Shown: positions 31,820 through 41,503 of the stretch, piece by piece
Position numbering within the stretch: the first letter of the stretch is position 1
How the letters are laid out: every line of letters begins with the position of its first letter
DNA from: Actinoplanes sp. SE50/110
Lineage (GTDB): Bacteria; Actinomycetota; Actinomycetes; Mycobacteriales; Micromonosporaceae
Direction of reading: 5' to 3'
Assembly (NCBI RefSeq): GCF_900119315.1
Contig: NZ_LT827010.1
Coordinates: forward strand, 2,464,001 to 2,528,000
Length of the DNA stretch: 64,000 nt
Notes under the pieces: generated by a model
Told to the model about the DNA's origin: nothing
Seen by the model: only the letters and a program-made list of their open reading frames with translations
The model's database searches: none
Program-made: the position numbers and the translations under genes

Positions 31820-33231
31820 GCACCTTCCTCGGCATGCCGGCCACCGCGCCGCGCGGCGTCGGCCACCTGCGCGGCGACGAGCCGTTCCCGGCGGCGGCCC
31901 GCACCGCGCTCGCCGACGACCAGCTGCGGCGCAACCTGCGGCACGCCACCACCACGATCCGCGGCAGGTCCGGCAGGGTGATCGCCGAACTGCCCGACTG
32001 GCAGGAACTCCGCGCCGCCGGGTCGGCGATCAAGGCATCGGTGATGGCCCGGCTGCCCGAACTCCTCGAGGAGTTGGAGGCCCGGGTCACCGACCGCGGC
32101 GGGGTGGTGCACTGGGCCGCCGACGCGATCGAGGCCAACGCGATCGTCACCCGCCTCGTCCAGCAGGCCGGCGCCGACCGGGTCATCAAGGTCAAGTCGA
32201 TGGCGACCCAGGAGATCGGGCTCAACGAGGCCTTGGAGGCGGCCGGGATCCAGCCGGTCGAAACCGACCTGGCCGAACTCATCGTGCAGCTCGGCCACGA
32301 CCGACCGAGCCACATCCTGGTGCCGGCCATCCACCGGAACCGCGCCGAGATCCGGGAGATCTTCCTGCGCGCCATGCCCGGCGTCGACCCGGACCTCACC
32401 GACGACCCGCCGGTGCTCGCCGAGGCGGCCCGGCGATATCTGCGCGAGACGTTCCTGTCCACGAAGGTCGCGGTCAGCGGGGCGAACTTCGCGATCGCGG
32501 CGACCGGGACGCTCGCCGTCGTCGAATCCGAGGGCAACGGGCGGATGTGCCTCACCCTGCCGGACACGCTGATCACCGTGATGGGCATCGAGAAGGTGCT
32601 GCCGACGTGGCCGGACCTGGAGGTCTTCCTGCAACTGCTGCCGCGGGCGTCGACCGGGGAACGGATGAACCCGTACACGACGATGTGGACCGGGGTGACA
32701 CCCGGCGACGGGCCGCAGAACTTCCACCTGGTGCTGCTCGACAACGGGCGCAGCGCGGTCCTCGCCGACCCGGCCGGCCGGTCGGCGCTGCACTGCATCC
32801 GGTGCTCCGCCTGCCTCAACGTGTGCCCGGTCTACGAACGGACCGGCGGGCACGCGTACGGGTCGGTGTATCCGGGACCGATCGGGGCGGTGCTGTCGCC
32901 GCAGCTCACCGGCGTCGCCGACAACGCCTCGCTGCCCTACGCGTCGTCACTCTGCGGCGCCTGCTTCGATGCCTGCCCGGTGCGGATCGACATCCCGTCG
33001 ATCCTGGTGCACCTGCGCGATCTGGCACCCCATCCGGCGGCCGAACGCGCCGCCATGCGGGCCGCGGCCTTCGCGATGAACCATCCCCGCTGGTACGCGT
33101 CGGCTCAGCGCGCCGCGAAACTCGCCCGCATCGCCCGGCGGCGCGGCATCCCCCTGTCCGCCTGGACCGATGCCCGCGACCTTCCCGAACCCCCCGCCCA
33201 GACCTTCCGCGACTGGTGGGCCGCCCGATGA
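31816..33231 (+). CDS. lutB: L-lactate utilization protein LutB
   Basis: A 471-residue protein with an N-terminal LUD domain (ATQEIGLNEALEAAGI, VSGANFAIAATGTL) and a C-terminal ferredoxin-like domain whose cysteines are CIRCSACLNVCPVY and CGACFDACPV, binding two [4Fe-4S] clusters. It is the electron-transfer subunit of the LutABC lactate oxidation complex. ATGA overlaps join it to lutA and lutC. The C-terminus ends in basic and aromatic residues as in other LutB proteins. Confidence 0.92.
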   Translation: MSTFLGMPATAPRGVGHLRGDEPFPAAARTALADDQLRRNLRHATTTIRGRSGRVIAELPDWQELRAAGSAIKASVMARLPELLEELEARVTDRGGVVHWAADAIEANAIVTRLVQQAGADRVIKVKSMATQEIGLNEALEAAGIQPVETDLAELIVQLGHDRPSHILVPAIHRNRAEIREIFLRAMPGVDPDLTDDPPVLAEAARRYLRETFLSTKVAVSGANFAIAATGTLAVVESEGNGRMCLTLPDTLITVMGIEKVLPTWPDLEVFLQLLPRASTGERMNPYTTMWTGVTPGDGPQNFHLVLLDNGRSAVLADPAGRSALHCIRCSACLNVCPVYERTGGHAYGSVYPGPIGAVLSPQLTGVADNASLPYASSLCGACFDACPVRIDIPSILVHLRDLAPHPAAERAAMRAAAFAMNHPRWYASAQRAAKLARIARRRGIPLSAWTDARDLPEPPAQTFRDWWAAR

Positions 33232-33824
33232 GCGCCAAGGATCTGATCCTCGGCCGGATCCGTGCCGCCCTGCGGGACGCGCCGGCGGCCCCGGACATCC
33301 CGCGGACCTACCGCCGCGACTTCCCTGCGGCCGACCTGGAACTCCTCGTCGACCGGCTGCTCGACTACCGGGCCGCGGTCCACCGGATCCCCGAGACGGC
33401 CATCGCCGCGACGGTGTCCGGGCTGGTCCGCGGCCCGGTGGTGATCCCACCCGGCCTGCCGCCGTCCTGGCATCCGGCCACCGCCCTGATCGACGACGAC
33501 CTGCCCCGGGACCGGATCGCCGCCGCCGAGGCCGTGCTGACCGCCGCGGCCGTCGCCGTCGCCGAAACCGGCACCATCGTGCTGGACGCCTCGCCCGACC
33601 AGGGCCGCCGGATCATCAGCCTGCTGCCCGACATCCACTTCGTGGTGCTGCGCCCGGCCCAGGTCGTCGCCTCGGTCCCGGAGGCGGTCGCCCGGCTCGG
33701 CGCGGGCCGCCCACTGACCTGGTTCAGCGGGCCGTCCGCCACCAGCGACATCGAATTCAACCGCGTCGAGGGCGTCCACGGCCCCCGCCACCTGCACGTC
33801 CTGCTCCTCGACGGCGAGGCGTGA
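33228..33824 (+). CDS. lutC: L-lactate utilization protein LutC
   Basis: A 198-residue LUD-domain protein. VAVAETGTIVLDASPDQGRR and SGPSATSDIEFNRVEGVHGPR near the end are typical of LutC/YkgG. It completes the lactate-oxidising complex with LutA and LutB and is the last gene of the operon. The ATG overlaps the lutB stop. No clear terminator was found in the following 287-base gap, which holds only a dispersed repeat. Confidence 0.9.
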   Translation: MSAKDLILGRIRAALRDAPAAPDIPRTYRRDFPAADLELLVDRLLDYRAAVHRIPETAIAATVSGLVRGPVVIPPGLPPSWHPATALIDDDLPRDRIAAAEAVLTAAAVAVAETGTIVLDASPDQGRRIISLLPDIHFVVLRPAQVVASVPEAVARLGAGRPLTWFSGPSATSDIEFNRVEGVHGPRHLHVLLLDGEA

Positions 33825-34041
33825 GCGCGCCGGCCGCAGCCGTGGCGTTCGTGGCGTCCGCGGGGTCGGTTCCCTACGGCGCAGTGCCCTGTCGCCAGTC
33901 GGGATGTCCCGGACCGCCAGACCCCGCGAACGCTCCCGCAAGCCCTCAACCGGGGTCAGCGACGATGGGCGGTGATCCAGTGGCCCAGATGCCAGTCCCA
34001 GCCCCCTGACGGACCGGAACCACCACCCATGCTCCAGCAAT

Positions 34042-34077
34042 GAGCGGCGATCAGTGGTCGGCCGCGGCGCACGACAT
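34042..34077. repeat. Dispersed 36-bp element, copy 2
   Basis: Differs at three of 36 positions from 13863-13898. It lies 35 bases from the stop codon of the hybrid kinase gene, in a gap without other features. Confidence 0.75.
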
Positions 34078-34111
34078 CAGGCATGTGGTCCTGATCTTCA
34101 TCGGTCCGGGT

Positions 34112-36589
34112 TCAGGCGGCCGCGGCGAAGTCCGCCGCCAGCCGCCGCATGATGGCCGACACCTCGGCGGCCTGCGTGTGCAGGTCGCGGAGTAGCGTGA
34201 TCGAGTTCGCCGGGTGCTGATGGGCGCGGGCCTCCAGATCGGCGCAGAGCGCGGCCAACTCGACCGCGCCGAGCGTGGCGGCCGAACCGCGCAGGCCGTG
34301 CGCCAGGCGGGCCAGGTTGCGGGTGTCGCCGGTGGCGGCCGCCCTCTCCATCCGGTCCAGAGTGGCGGGCAGACGGTCGGCGAAGTTGTCGAGGATCGTC
34401 GCCAGCCGGGCGCGGTCGCCGGGGCCGGTGCCGGCGATCGCCTGGACGCATTCGCGGATGCTGTCCGGTTCGGCCGACCGGGCGGCGGCGGCCCGGATCA
34501 GGGCGGTTCCGGCGGCGGCGGCGCTTCCGGCGGCGGCGGCGGCCCGGGCGGCATCGGCGGCGAGCCCGGCGCGAGCGATCTCCGAGGGACGCGGCGGCGC
34601 GGGCGCGTCGGTTTCCACAGCCGCGTCGGTTTCCGCGGCGGCGTCGGTTTCCGCGGCGGCGGGGGTGGGGCCGGCTTCGGGGGTGTGCCGGGCCGCCTCG
34701 GCGAGGATCGTGTCGAGGTCGGTTTCGCGCAGCGGCTTGGCCAGGAAGGCGTCCATGCCGGCGCGGCGGCTGGCGGCCTCGTCGTCGACCATCGCGTTGG
34801 CGGTGAGGGCGACGATGTACGGCGCGCCGTGCGGTGGCGGAGTGGCGCGGATGCGTTCGGTGGCGGCCAGGCCGTCCAGGATCGGCATCTGGACGTCCAT
34901 CAGGACCAGGTCGTAACGCGTCCGGTGGACGGCCTCGACGGCGGCGGCGCCGTCGGCGACGATGTCGACCCGGTGGCCGCGGCGTTCCAGGAGCAGTTCG
35001 GCGACCCGCTGGTTGACCGGGTTGTCCTCGGCGACCAGGACGTACAGCGGGCGGACGGCGGCCGGGACCGCGGGCAGCGGGGCCGGCTGTTCCGCCGGGC
35101 CGGCCGGGCGCAGCAGCAGCGTGACGGTGAAGGTCGAGCCCTGGGCCGGTTGGCTGTCGACGGTGATGCCGCCGCCCATCGCCTCGGCCAGCCGCTGGCT
35201 GATCGCCAGACCCAGTCCGGTGCCCTCGTAGTTGCGCGCGATCGACGCGTCGACCTGGGTGAACGGGCGGAACAGGCGGTTCAGCCGGTCGGCCGGGATG
35301 CCGATGCCGGTGTCCCGGACGGCGATCCGCACCTCGATCCGGTCCGGCTGCCCGGGCGCAGCGTCGGCCGCGACGTGCACGGTGACCGCCCCGTGGTCGG
35401 TGAACTTGATCGCGTTGCCGAGGAGGTTGACCAGGATCTGCCGGATCCGGCCGGCGTCGCCGAGGACCGCGGCCGGGCAGTCCGGGGCGAGGTGACTGGA
35501 CAGGTGCAGGCCCTTGCCGCCGGCGGTCAGCGCGACCAGGCTGATCGCCTGCTGCACGCAGGAGCGCAGATCGAACGGCCGCTCGTCCAGGCTGAGCTCA
35601 CCCGCCTCGATCTTGGAGAAGTCCAGCACGTCGTTGATGATCACGAGCAGGGCGCCGCCGCTGGCGTGCACGGTCTCGACGAGTTCCTGCTGGCGGGTGT
35701 CGAGCGGGGTGTCGAGCAGCAGGCCGGTCATGCCGATCACCGCGTTCATCGGGGTGCGGATCTCGTGGCTCATGGTGGCCAGGAAGGCGGACTTCGCGGC
35801 GGTGGCGGCGAGCGCCTCGTCGTGGGCGGTGACCATCGCGGTCATCGACGCGTTCACCGCCCGGGCCATCTGGGCCAGCTCCAGCGGCCCGGTCACCTCG
35901 GCCCGCCGGGTCAGGTCGCCCTCCAGCACCCGCTGCGCGGCCGCGGTCACCTGCCGGGCCGGCGCGGTGATCCGGTGGGTGATCCAGCGGGCGACCAGCG
36001 CCACCAGCGCCAGGGTGGCCACCGACACCCAGAGGATCAGCTGCCGGGTCATCGTGGCGCTGCTGCGGGCCGCCTGCAACCGGTCGTCGAGCTGATCCTC
36101 CTCGTGCTGGTGCATCTTGGTGATCAGGGCGTCCATGGCGCTGGTGTCGACGTCCGGTTTCGGCGTGGCGCCGTCGGCGGCCCGCAGCAGCGCGTCGAGC
36201 CGGCCGGTGAACAGCGGCTGCAACTGCCCCAGATACTCCTGATGGACCCGGTCCCCGGCCGCGTCGTGACGCAGGTTGTCGAGCCGTTCCTGGACGGTGG
36301 CGGCGGAGCCGCGCAACGCGTCGGCCCACCGGTCGGCCGACGGGCGGTCATCCCGGGCGACCTTGTCGAACACCCGCACCGAGTCGTTCAGCGCGCCGAT
36401 GTCACCGAGCACCATGTGCGAGTGCTGCAGTGGCGGCTGGTCGTGCAGCAGGTCGCCGATGCGCAGATAGGCGCTGGTCCCGACCACGGCGAGGGAGAGC
36501 AGGGCGAGCAGGAAGCCGGCCGAGAGCATCCGTCCGACGGTCCACCGGGACAGTCGCCCGCCGGTGATCCGCTCACCGTCGTCCACCAT
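34112..36589 (-). CDS. Hybrid sensor histidine kinase, BarA-like
   Basis: An 825-residue membrane kinase. Domains in order: membrane helix (about 19-43), helical sensor domain, second helix (about 188-208), HAMP, HisKA with [10 protein letters not shown], HATPase with [11 protein letters not shown] and RDTGIGIP, receiver domain with [11 protein letters not shown] and LVLMDVQMP, an Ala/Thr-rich linker, and a C-terminal Hpt domain with [13 protein letters not shown]. It should run a full His-Asp-His phosphorelay. The ATG at 36589 is preferred over a GTG three codons earlier. It faces a single-domain response regulator, a possible end point of the relay. The stimulus is unknown. Confidence 0.9.
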   Translation of the reverse strand: MVDDGERITGGRLSRWTVGRMLSAGFLLALLSLAVVGTSAYLRIGDLLHDQPPLQHSHMVLGDIGALNDSVRVFDKVARDDRPSADRWADALRGSAATVQERLDNLRHDAAGDRVHQEYLGQLQPLFTGRLDALLRAADGATPKPDVDTSAMDALITKMHQHEEDQLDDRLQAARSSATMTRQLILWVSVATLALVALVARWITHRITAPARQVTAAAQRVLEGDLTRRAEVTGPLELAQMARAVNASMTAMVTAHDEALAATAAKSAFLATMSHEIRTPMNAVIGMTGLLLDTPLDTRQQELVETVHASGGALLVIINDVLDFSKIEAGELSLDERPFDLRSCVQQAISLVALTAGGKGLHLSSHLAPDCPAAVLGDAGRIRQILVNLLGNAIKFTDHGAVTVHVAADAAPGQPDRIEVRIAVRDTGIGIPADRLNRLFRPFTQVDASIARNYEGTGLGLAISQRLAEAMGGGITVDSQPAQGSTFTVTLLLRPAGPAEQPAPLPAVPAAVRPLYVLVAEDNPVNQRVAELLLERRGHRVDIVADGAAAVEAVHRTRYDLVLMDVQMPILDGLAATERIRATPPPHGAPYIVALTANAMVDDEAASRRAGMDAFLAKPLRETDLDTILAEAARHTPEAGPTPAAAETDAAAETDAAVETDAPAPPRPSEIARAGLAADAARAAAAAGSAAAAGTALIRAAAARSAEPDSIRECVQAIAGTGPGDRARLATILDNFADRLPATLDRMERAAATGDTRNLARLAHGLRGSAATLGAVELAALCADLEARAHQHPANSITLLRDLHTQAAEVSAIMRRLAADFAAAA

Positions 36590-36705
36590 GAGGACCACTC
36601 TAGGTAGCCGGCCGGGAGGGTGGCGTGACTTCCCCGCCTTGCGCTTTTGCCGTCTCCGGCCGTCTCCCGCGCCGATACTGGGTGGCAGCGAGCGAGGAGG
36701 ACGGG

Positions 36706-37074
36706 GTGACTTCCGTTCTGGTGGTGGACGACGATCCGACCGTGCTGGAGATCGTCGAGACGGTGCTGCGGTCCGGCGGTCTGGACGTCGACGCGTGCCG
36801 CGACGGCCGGGACGCGCTGCGGGTCGCGCACGAGCACGTGCCGGACCTCGCCGTCCTGGATGTCACCATGCCCGGGATGACCGGCCTGGAGGTGTGCCGG
36901 GCGCTGCGCGGCGACGCGGAGACCGCGGACATCCCGATCATTCTGCTCACCGGACGCGGCCAGTGGCTGGACGTGGCCTCCGGGTTCGACGCGGGCGCCG
37001 ACGACTACCTGGTCAAGCCGTTCACCGCGCAGGATCTGCTGACCCGGGTGGAAGCGCTGACCGGGCGACTCTGA
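36706..37074 (+). CDS. Single-domain response regulator
   Basis: A 122-residue CheY-like receiver with no output domain. VVDDDP near residue 7 holds the acidic pocket, Asp52 in LDVTMPG is the phosphoacceptor, and Lys104 in YLVKPF the conserved lysine. The GTG at 36706 has GAGGAGG five bases upstream, so it replaces longer readings. It is divergent from the hybrid kinase and convergent with the small kinase, so it may carry phosphate between the two or act by protein binding. Confidence 0.88.
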   Translation: MTSVLVVDDDPTVLEIVETVLRSGGLDVDACRDGRDALRVAHEHVPDLAVLDVTMPGMTGLEVCRALRGDAETADIPIILLTGRGQWLDVASGFDAGADDYLVKPFTAQDLLTRVEALTGRL

Positions 37075-37080
37075 CACCCT

Positions 37081-37740
37081 CTAGACCGGCAGGACGATGC
37101 GCAGGTACGCCGTTCCGCCCGCACTGTGCACGCCCACGCTGCCGCCGTGGCGCCCGGCGACCGCCCGCGCCAGGATCAGCGCCATCGCGTTGCCGCCGGC
37201 TCCCCCGGAGGTGAACAGCCGGTCGCTGGCCTGCCCTTCGGGGAGCGGGAAGGCGACGTGCCACTCGGTGCCGGCCAGGGTCGCCTCGATCGCGGCCGGC
37301 CCGTTCAGTGCCCGGACCGCGGCCAGCAGCCGGCTGAACACCTCGCCGAGCCGGGCCGGGTCGCCGGTGATCAGGCCGGTCGCCGGGTCGGCCGAGCATT
37401 CCGCGCCGGCGGCCAGGGCCACCTCACCGAGCAGGGCCGGCAGGTCGAAGCTGATCCGGTCGAGCGGGAGGCTGCCACTCTCGATCCCGCTGATCGTGGC
37501 GATCTCGGCGGTGGACCGTTCGATCCGGCGCAGGTTGCGGGCGATCATCGGTAGCGCCTCGTCGAGCAGCGGGTCGCCGGTCTGCTCGGGCAGCATCTCC
37601 AGCATGCCGAGGGCGGCTGTCAGCGGGGTGCGCAACTCGTGCAGCAGGGCGCTGACCAGTTCGGTCTTGGTGGCCGCGAGCTCGGCCAGGGCCCGGTTGT
37701 GCCGGCGCAGTCGTTGCCGGGCCTGGATGTCGTCATTCAC
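37081..37740 (-). CDS. Histidine kinase with degenerate ATPase domain
   Basis: A 219-residue soluble kinase-like protein. The dimerisation domain is intact (ALLHELRTPLTAALGMLEML, His34). In the ATPase domain the usual N-box asparagines are gone (RLGEVFSRLLAAVRALNG), no DTGxGI box is visible, and only a glycine-rich GGAGGNAMALILARAV remains. It probably cannot phosphorylate itself and may act as a phosphotransfer or docking protein. The GTG at 37740 lies inside the end of the lipoprotein gene (8-base overlap), so translation is coupled. It ends 6 bases from the convergent response regulator. Confidence 0.65.
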   Translation of the reverse strand: MNDDIQARQRLRRHNRALAELAATKTELVSALLHELRTPLTAALGMLEMLPEQTGDPLLDEALPMIARNLRRIERSTAEIATISGIESGSLPLDRISFDLPALLGEVALAAGAECSADPATGLITGDPARLGEVFSRLLAAVRALNGPAAIEATLAGTEWHVAFPLPEGQASDRLFTSGGAGGNAMALILARAVAGRHGGSVGVHSAGGTAYLRIVLPV

Positions 37741-38269
37741 CCCGGGACGGGGTGGCGGTGCCCGGTACGGCGGCGTCACCGGCGTCGGGGGTGCCGCTGT
37801 CCCCGGGGACGGCTCCCTGGGTGCCGGTGCCGCCGAGGTCGGTGCCGCGCGGGGTGAAGCCGGTCGGGCTGGGGCCGGGGTCGAGCTGCTCGCCGATCTC
37901 GCCGCCGCCGGCGCCGGCCGGGGGAGCGCCACCGCAGTCCCCGCCGGGACCGCCGGAGCCGGGGCCGCCGGGTACCCCGGAGCCGCCGGGTGCGCCGGAG
38001 CCGCCGGGTGCGCCGGAACCCGGGCCGCCGGGTGCGCCGGGTGTGCCGGAACCCGGGCCGCCCGGGGCCACTGCCGAGGGTTGCGCCATTCCGGACGGCG
38101 GCACCATGCCGGACGGCGGGCCGCCGGTGCCCTGCGGGCAGGCCGAGGGCGTCGTACCGCCGGGTGCGTCGGTGTTGTCGTTGCTCTTGTCGGACGAGTC
38201 ACCGCAGGCGGCGAGCAGGACCACGGTCGACAGGGCGACGGCGGCGCGGCGGAGATGCGAGCTCGGCAT
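37733..38269 (-). CDS. Gly/Pro-rich lipoprotein
   Basis: A 178-residue secreted lipoprotein. The signal peptide ends in LLAAC, so the cysteine near residue 21 is the lipid anchor. After a polar segment, residues about 55-130 are a low-complexity PGGPGSGAPGG-type stretch. No enzyme domain is visible. The stop overlaps the start of the kinase-like gene, suggesting that the pair works together, perhaps as an outer sensor part and an inner partner without its own membrane helix. It is divergent from the ABC export operon. Confidence 0.7.
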   Translation of the reverse strand: MPSSHLRRAAVALSTVVLLAACGDSSDKSNDNTDAPGGTTPSACPQGTGGPPSGMVPPSGMAQPSAVAPGGPGSGTPGAPGGPGSGAPGGSGAPGGSGVPGGPGSGGPGGDCGGAPPAGAGGGEIGEQLDPGPSPTGFTPRGTDLGGTGTQGAVPGDSGTPDAGDAAVPGTATPSRGE

Positions 38270-38325
38270 GTCTGCTCCAGAGATTCGGGCCCGTCCGGAT
38301 ACGTGAACAGCCACAATCTACGATC

Positions 38326-39531
38326 ATGAGCAAGCTGTTGGGGCAAAACCGGACTAAACACCGCAATAGGTTGATAGGTGCCGGGATCGTCGTGGCCGGG
38401 ATCGTCGGCGGCGCGCTGCTCGCGGTCGTGCACAGCCACCAGCAGGGCGGCGCGACCAGCACGATCGTGGCCGTCCGGGTCGGCAAGGGCGACGTCACCC
38501 TGGACGTGGCGACCAGCGGCACGGTCCGACCGGCCACCACCCGGGAGCTCTCCTTCGCGGTCAACGGCACGGTCGCGTCGATCGCCGTGCGGGCCGGCAG
38601 CAAGGTCAAGGCCGGGCAGACCCTGGCCGCCGTCGACGCCACCGCCGCGACCGCCGCCGTGACGGACGCCAGGAACACGCTCACCGACGCGAAGAGCCGG
38701 CTCACCGACGCGCGGGACCAGGCGGCCCGGGTCACCGCCGCGGCCACCGCGTGCGCCACCGCCGCATCCGACCGCGGCCTTCTCGCCACCGCCGCATCCG
38801 ACCGCGGCTTTCTCGCCACCGCCGCATCCGACCGCGGCTTTCTCGCCGGGGCCGACGTCAGCCCGACGGCGACCGTGGCGGTGAACAGTTGCACCACCCG
38901 TGGCTACCCGGACACCGGCAACGACCCGGTGCTCACCGCGCAGCAGGCGGTCAACCGGGCCGGGGAGGCCGTCACCAGGGCCGAGGCGGCGCTCGCCGGC
39001 GCCGTGATCACCGCCCCGATCGCCGGCACCGTGGTCTCCGTCGCGGGCAGCGTCGGCGACACGGTGAGCAGCGGGAAGACCTTCGTCACCCTGGCCGACA
39101 CGTACACCATGCAGGTCGAAGCCGCATTCCCGGAGGCCGACGCCGGGTCGCTGGCCGTCGGTCAGAGCGCCACCATCACGCTCGCCGACCACGACGACGC
39201 GCTGACCGGGACCGTGGTGCAGGTCGACCCGGTCGGCACCTCGGACGGCACGCTGGTCCGCTACGGCGCGGTGCTCTCTTTCTCGGCCCCGCCCAGCGAC
39301 CTGCTGGTCGGACAGTCCGCCCAGGTCGCCGTGCGGGTCGGAGAGACCAGGAACGTGCTGCGGGTGCCGTCCACCGCGGTGCACGACATCTCCGGCGGCT
39401 CCGGCACCGTGCTGCTGCGCGTCGGCGGCCGGTCGTCCGAGCGGACCGTGACCGTGGGGCTGCGCGGCGACCAGTACACCCAGGTGACCGACGGGCTCAC
39501 CGCCGACGATCAGGTCGTACGTTCGTGGTGA
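38326..39531 (+). CDS. Efflux adaptor protein (HlyD/MacA-like) 1
   Basis: A 401-residue membrane-fusion protein. One N-terminal membrane helix (about 16-37), then a biotinyl-lipoyl domain (ELSFAVNGTVASIAVRAGSKV), a hairpin, a second lipoyl half (VITAPIAGTVVSV) and a beta-barrel (LAVGQSATITLAD). The hairpin contains an unusual threefold repeat of TAASDRGFLA. It should connect the ABC transporter to the cell surface and take part in export of macrolide- or peptide-like compounds. It is the first of five genes running in the same direction. Confidence 0.85.
   Translation: MSKLLGQNRTKHRNRLIGAGIVVAGIVGGALLAVVHSHQQGGATSTIVAVRVGKGDVTLDVATSGTVRPATTRELSFAVNGTVASIAVRAGSKVKAGQTLAAVDATAATAAVTDARNTLTDAKSRLTDARDQAARVTAAATACATAASDRGLLATAASDRGFLATAASDRGFLAGADVSPTATVAVNSCTTRGYPDTGNDPVLTAQQAVNRAGEAVTRAEAALAGAVITAPIAGTVVSVAGSVGDTVSSGKTFVTLADTYTMQVEAAFPEADAGSLAVGQSATITLADHDDALTGTVVQVDPVGTSDGTLVRYGAVLSFSAPPSDLLVGQSAQVAVRVGETRNVLRVPSTAVHDISGGSGTVLLRVGGRSSERTVTVGLRGDQYTQVTDGLTADDQVVRSW
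38761..38850 (+). repeat. In-frame 30-bp tandem repeat in adaptor 1
   Basis: Three 30-bp units starting GCCGCATCCGACCGCGGC encode three copies of a ten-residue unit in the helical hairpin of the adaptor. The low divergence between copies points to recent expansion. Confidence 0.9.
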
Positions 39532-39589
39532 AGCGGGAATCCCGGCCAACACCGCACCACGAACCGGTCGGACCGGACATGATGGGATC

Positions 39590-40783
39590 GTGAGAGCCCT
39601 TCGCAGGCCCAGCACGGCGATCAACGCCCTGCTGGCATTACTGATCGTCGGCGCCGCGATCTGGGGCGTCAACCTGATCCGCAGCACCACCTCCGGCAAC
39701 CAGGCGAAAGCCACCGACCTGCGGACGGTGACCGTCTCGCAGGGCACGGTGACCAGGACGGTGACCGCCGACGGCGCGGTGGCCAGCGCCTCGACCGCCG
39801 CCGCCACGTTCACCACGGCCGGCACGGTCACCAGCGTCAAGGTCAAGGTCGGCGACAAGGTCGCCAAGGGCCAACTGCTCGCCCAGGTCGACGCCACCGC
39901 CGCCGAGCGGGACCGGAAACTGGCCGACGCCAACCTGGCCGCCGCGAACGACTCGCTGGCGCGCGCCGAGAAGGCCGGCACCGACACCACCATCGCCGAG
40001 AACGCGGTCACCTCGGCGAAACTGGCGGTCGACGACGCCCGGGCGGAGGTCGACGGCACCCGGCTGACCGCGCCGATGGCCGGGACGGTCACCGCGGTCA
40101 ACGGCTCACTGGGCGGCTCCTCCAGCGGGTCCGCCGGCACCTCGGCCGGCACCTCGTCCGGTGCCGCGGCATCCGGCGGGTCCGGCGCGTCCGCCGGCTC
40201 CTCGGCGAGCACGTCGAACGGCTTCATCGAGCTGGCCGACCTGACCAGGCTGCAGATCACCGCGGCCTTCTCGGAGTCCGACGCGACTGCGCTCAAGGCC
40301 GGCCAGTCGGCCACCATCACCTGGAACGCGTTGGCGGGCGCGGAGACCACCGGCAAGGTGCTGGCCGTCGACCCGACCGCGACGACCAGCAACAGTGTGG
40401 TCACCTACGGCGTGACGATCAGCCTGCCCGACCCGCCGGACGGCGCGAAGCCGGGGCAGACGGTCAGCGTCGCGGTGGTCACCGGCAGCGTCGACAACGC
40501 GGTCCGGGTGAACTCGGCGGCGGTCACCGCGACCGGGCGGCGATCCACCGTCACCGTGCTCGGCGCGACCGGGCAGCAGGAGGTGCGGCAGGTCGAGGTG
40601 GGACTGCAGGGCGACGACGCGTACCAGATCACCTCGGGTCTGACCGCCGGCGAGAGGGTGGTCGTCCCGACCAGCACCACCAGCACCGGTAGCGGCGCCG
40701 GATTCCGCACCGGCAGCGGCTTCGGCGCCGGTGGCTTCAGCGGCGGCGGTGCCCCGCCGGCCGGCGGCCAGGGCGGTCGCTGA
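39590..40783 (+). CDS. Efflux adaptor protein (HlyD/MacA-like) 2
   Basis: A 397-residue second membrane-fusion protein. It has an N-terminal helix (about 10-30), lipoyl parts (TFTTAGTVTSVKVKVGDKVAKGQLLAQVD and LTAPMAGTVTAVNG), a Gly/Ser-rich insertion (about 172-215), a beta-barrel domain and a Gly-rich tail. It is only partly similar to adaptor 1, so the pair may form a mixed ring. GTG start at 39590. The ABC ATPase gene follows after three bases. Confidence 0.85.
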   Translation: MRALRRPSTAINALLALLIVGAAIWGVNLIRSTTSGNQAKATDLRTVTVSQGTVTRTVTADGAVASASTAAATFTTAGTVTSVKVKVGDKVAKGQLLAQVDATAAERDRKLADANLAAANDSLARAEKAGTDTTIAENAVTSAKLAVDDARAEVDGTRLTAPMAGTVTAVNGSLGGSSSGSAGTSAGTSSGAAASGGSGASAGSSASTSNGFIELADLTRLQITAAFSESDATALKAGQSATITWNALAGAETTGKVLAVDPTATTSNSVVTYGVTISLPDPPDGAKPGQTVSVAVVTGSVDNAVRVNSAAVTATGRRSTVTVLGATGQQEVRQVEVGLQGDDAYQITSGLTAGERVVVPTSTTSTGSGAGFRTGSGFGAGGFSGGGAPPAGGQGGR

Positions 40784-40786
40784 GCC

Positions 40787-41503
40787 ATGCCCGTGACCCG
40801 GCCGGTCCTGGACGTCCGTGACCTGTACAAGGTGTACGGCGAGGGCGAGACCCAGGTGCGCGCGCTGGACGGCGTGTCGCTGCAGGTCGACCGCGGCGAC
40901 TACGTGGCGATCATGGGACCGTCCGGGTCCGGCAAGTCCACCCTGATGAACATCATCGGCTGCCTCGACGTCCCGTCCCACGGGCGGTATCTGCTCGACG
41001 GCTACGACGTCAGCCGGCTCTCCGACAGCCAGCTGGCCCTGGTGCGCAACAAACTCATCGGGTTCGTCTTCCAGGCCTTCAACCTCATCCCCCGTACGTC
41101 GGCGGTGGCGAACGTCGAGCTCCCGCTGGCGTACTCGGGGATGCGCGCCGCCGAACGCCGTCGCCGCGCCATGTTCGCCCTCGACGTGGTCGGCCTCGCC
41201 GACCGTGCCGACCACGAGCCCCACCAGCTCTCCGGCGGTCAGCAGCAGCGGGTCGCGGTGGCCCGCGCCCTGGTCACCGAACCGGCCCTGCTGCTCGCCG
41301 ACGAACCCACCGGCAACCTGGACAGCCACGCCACCGAGGAGGTGCTGCACGTGTTCGACGAGGTGAACGCGGCCGGCCGCACCATCGTGCTGATCACCCA
41401 CGAGGAGGAGGTCGGCGCCCGGGCCGACCGGCTGATCAGGCTCCTCGACGGGCGGATCACCGCGGACCTCCGGCAGGACCACGTGGGGCGGCACGCCGCA
41501 TGA
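40787..41503 (+). CDS. ABC transporter ATP-binding protein, MacB/LolD type
   Basis: A 238-residue ATPase. GPSGSGKST is the Walker A motif (about 44), LSGGQQQRVAVARAL the ABC signature, LLLADEPTGNLD Walker B with the LolD/MacB-typical GNLD, and LITHEEE the switch histidine. It drives the FtsX-type permease encoded next, with which it overlaps by four bases. The set adaptor-adaptor-ATPase-permease matches MacAB/YknXYZ exporters for peptides, toxins or antibiotics. Confidence 0.92.
   Translation: MPVTRPVLDVRDLYKVYGEGETQVRALDGVSLQVDRGDYVAIMGPSGSGKSTLMNIIGCLDVPSHGRYLLDGYDVSRLSDSQLALVRNKLIGFVFQAFNLIPRTSAVANVELPLAYSGMRAAERRRRAMFALDVVGLADRADHEPHQLSGGQQQRVAVARALVTEPALLLADEPTGNLDSHATEEVLHVFDEVNAAGRTIVLITHEEEVGARADRLIRLLDGRITADLRQDHVGRHAA

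Noticed and set aside
34214..36607. A long plus-strand frame opposite the hybrid kinase
   Set aside because: All recognisable domains (HAMP, HisKA, HATPase, receiver, Hpt) are on the minus strand; the opposite frame stays open only because of the GC bias.
37741..40404. An N-terminal extension of the small kinase up to 1107 residues
   Set aside because: The upstream part runs antisense through the two adaptor genes and in another frame over the lipoprotein gene; the GTG at 37740 overlapping the lipoprotein stop is a better start.
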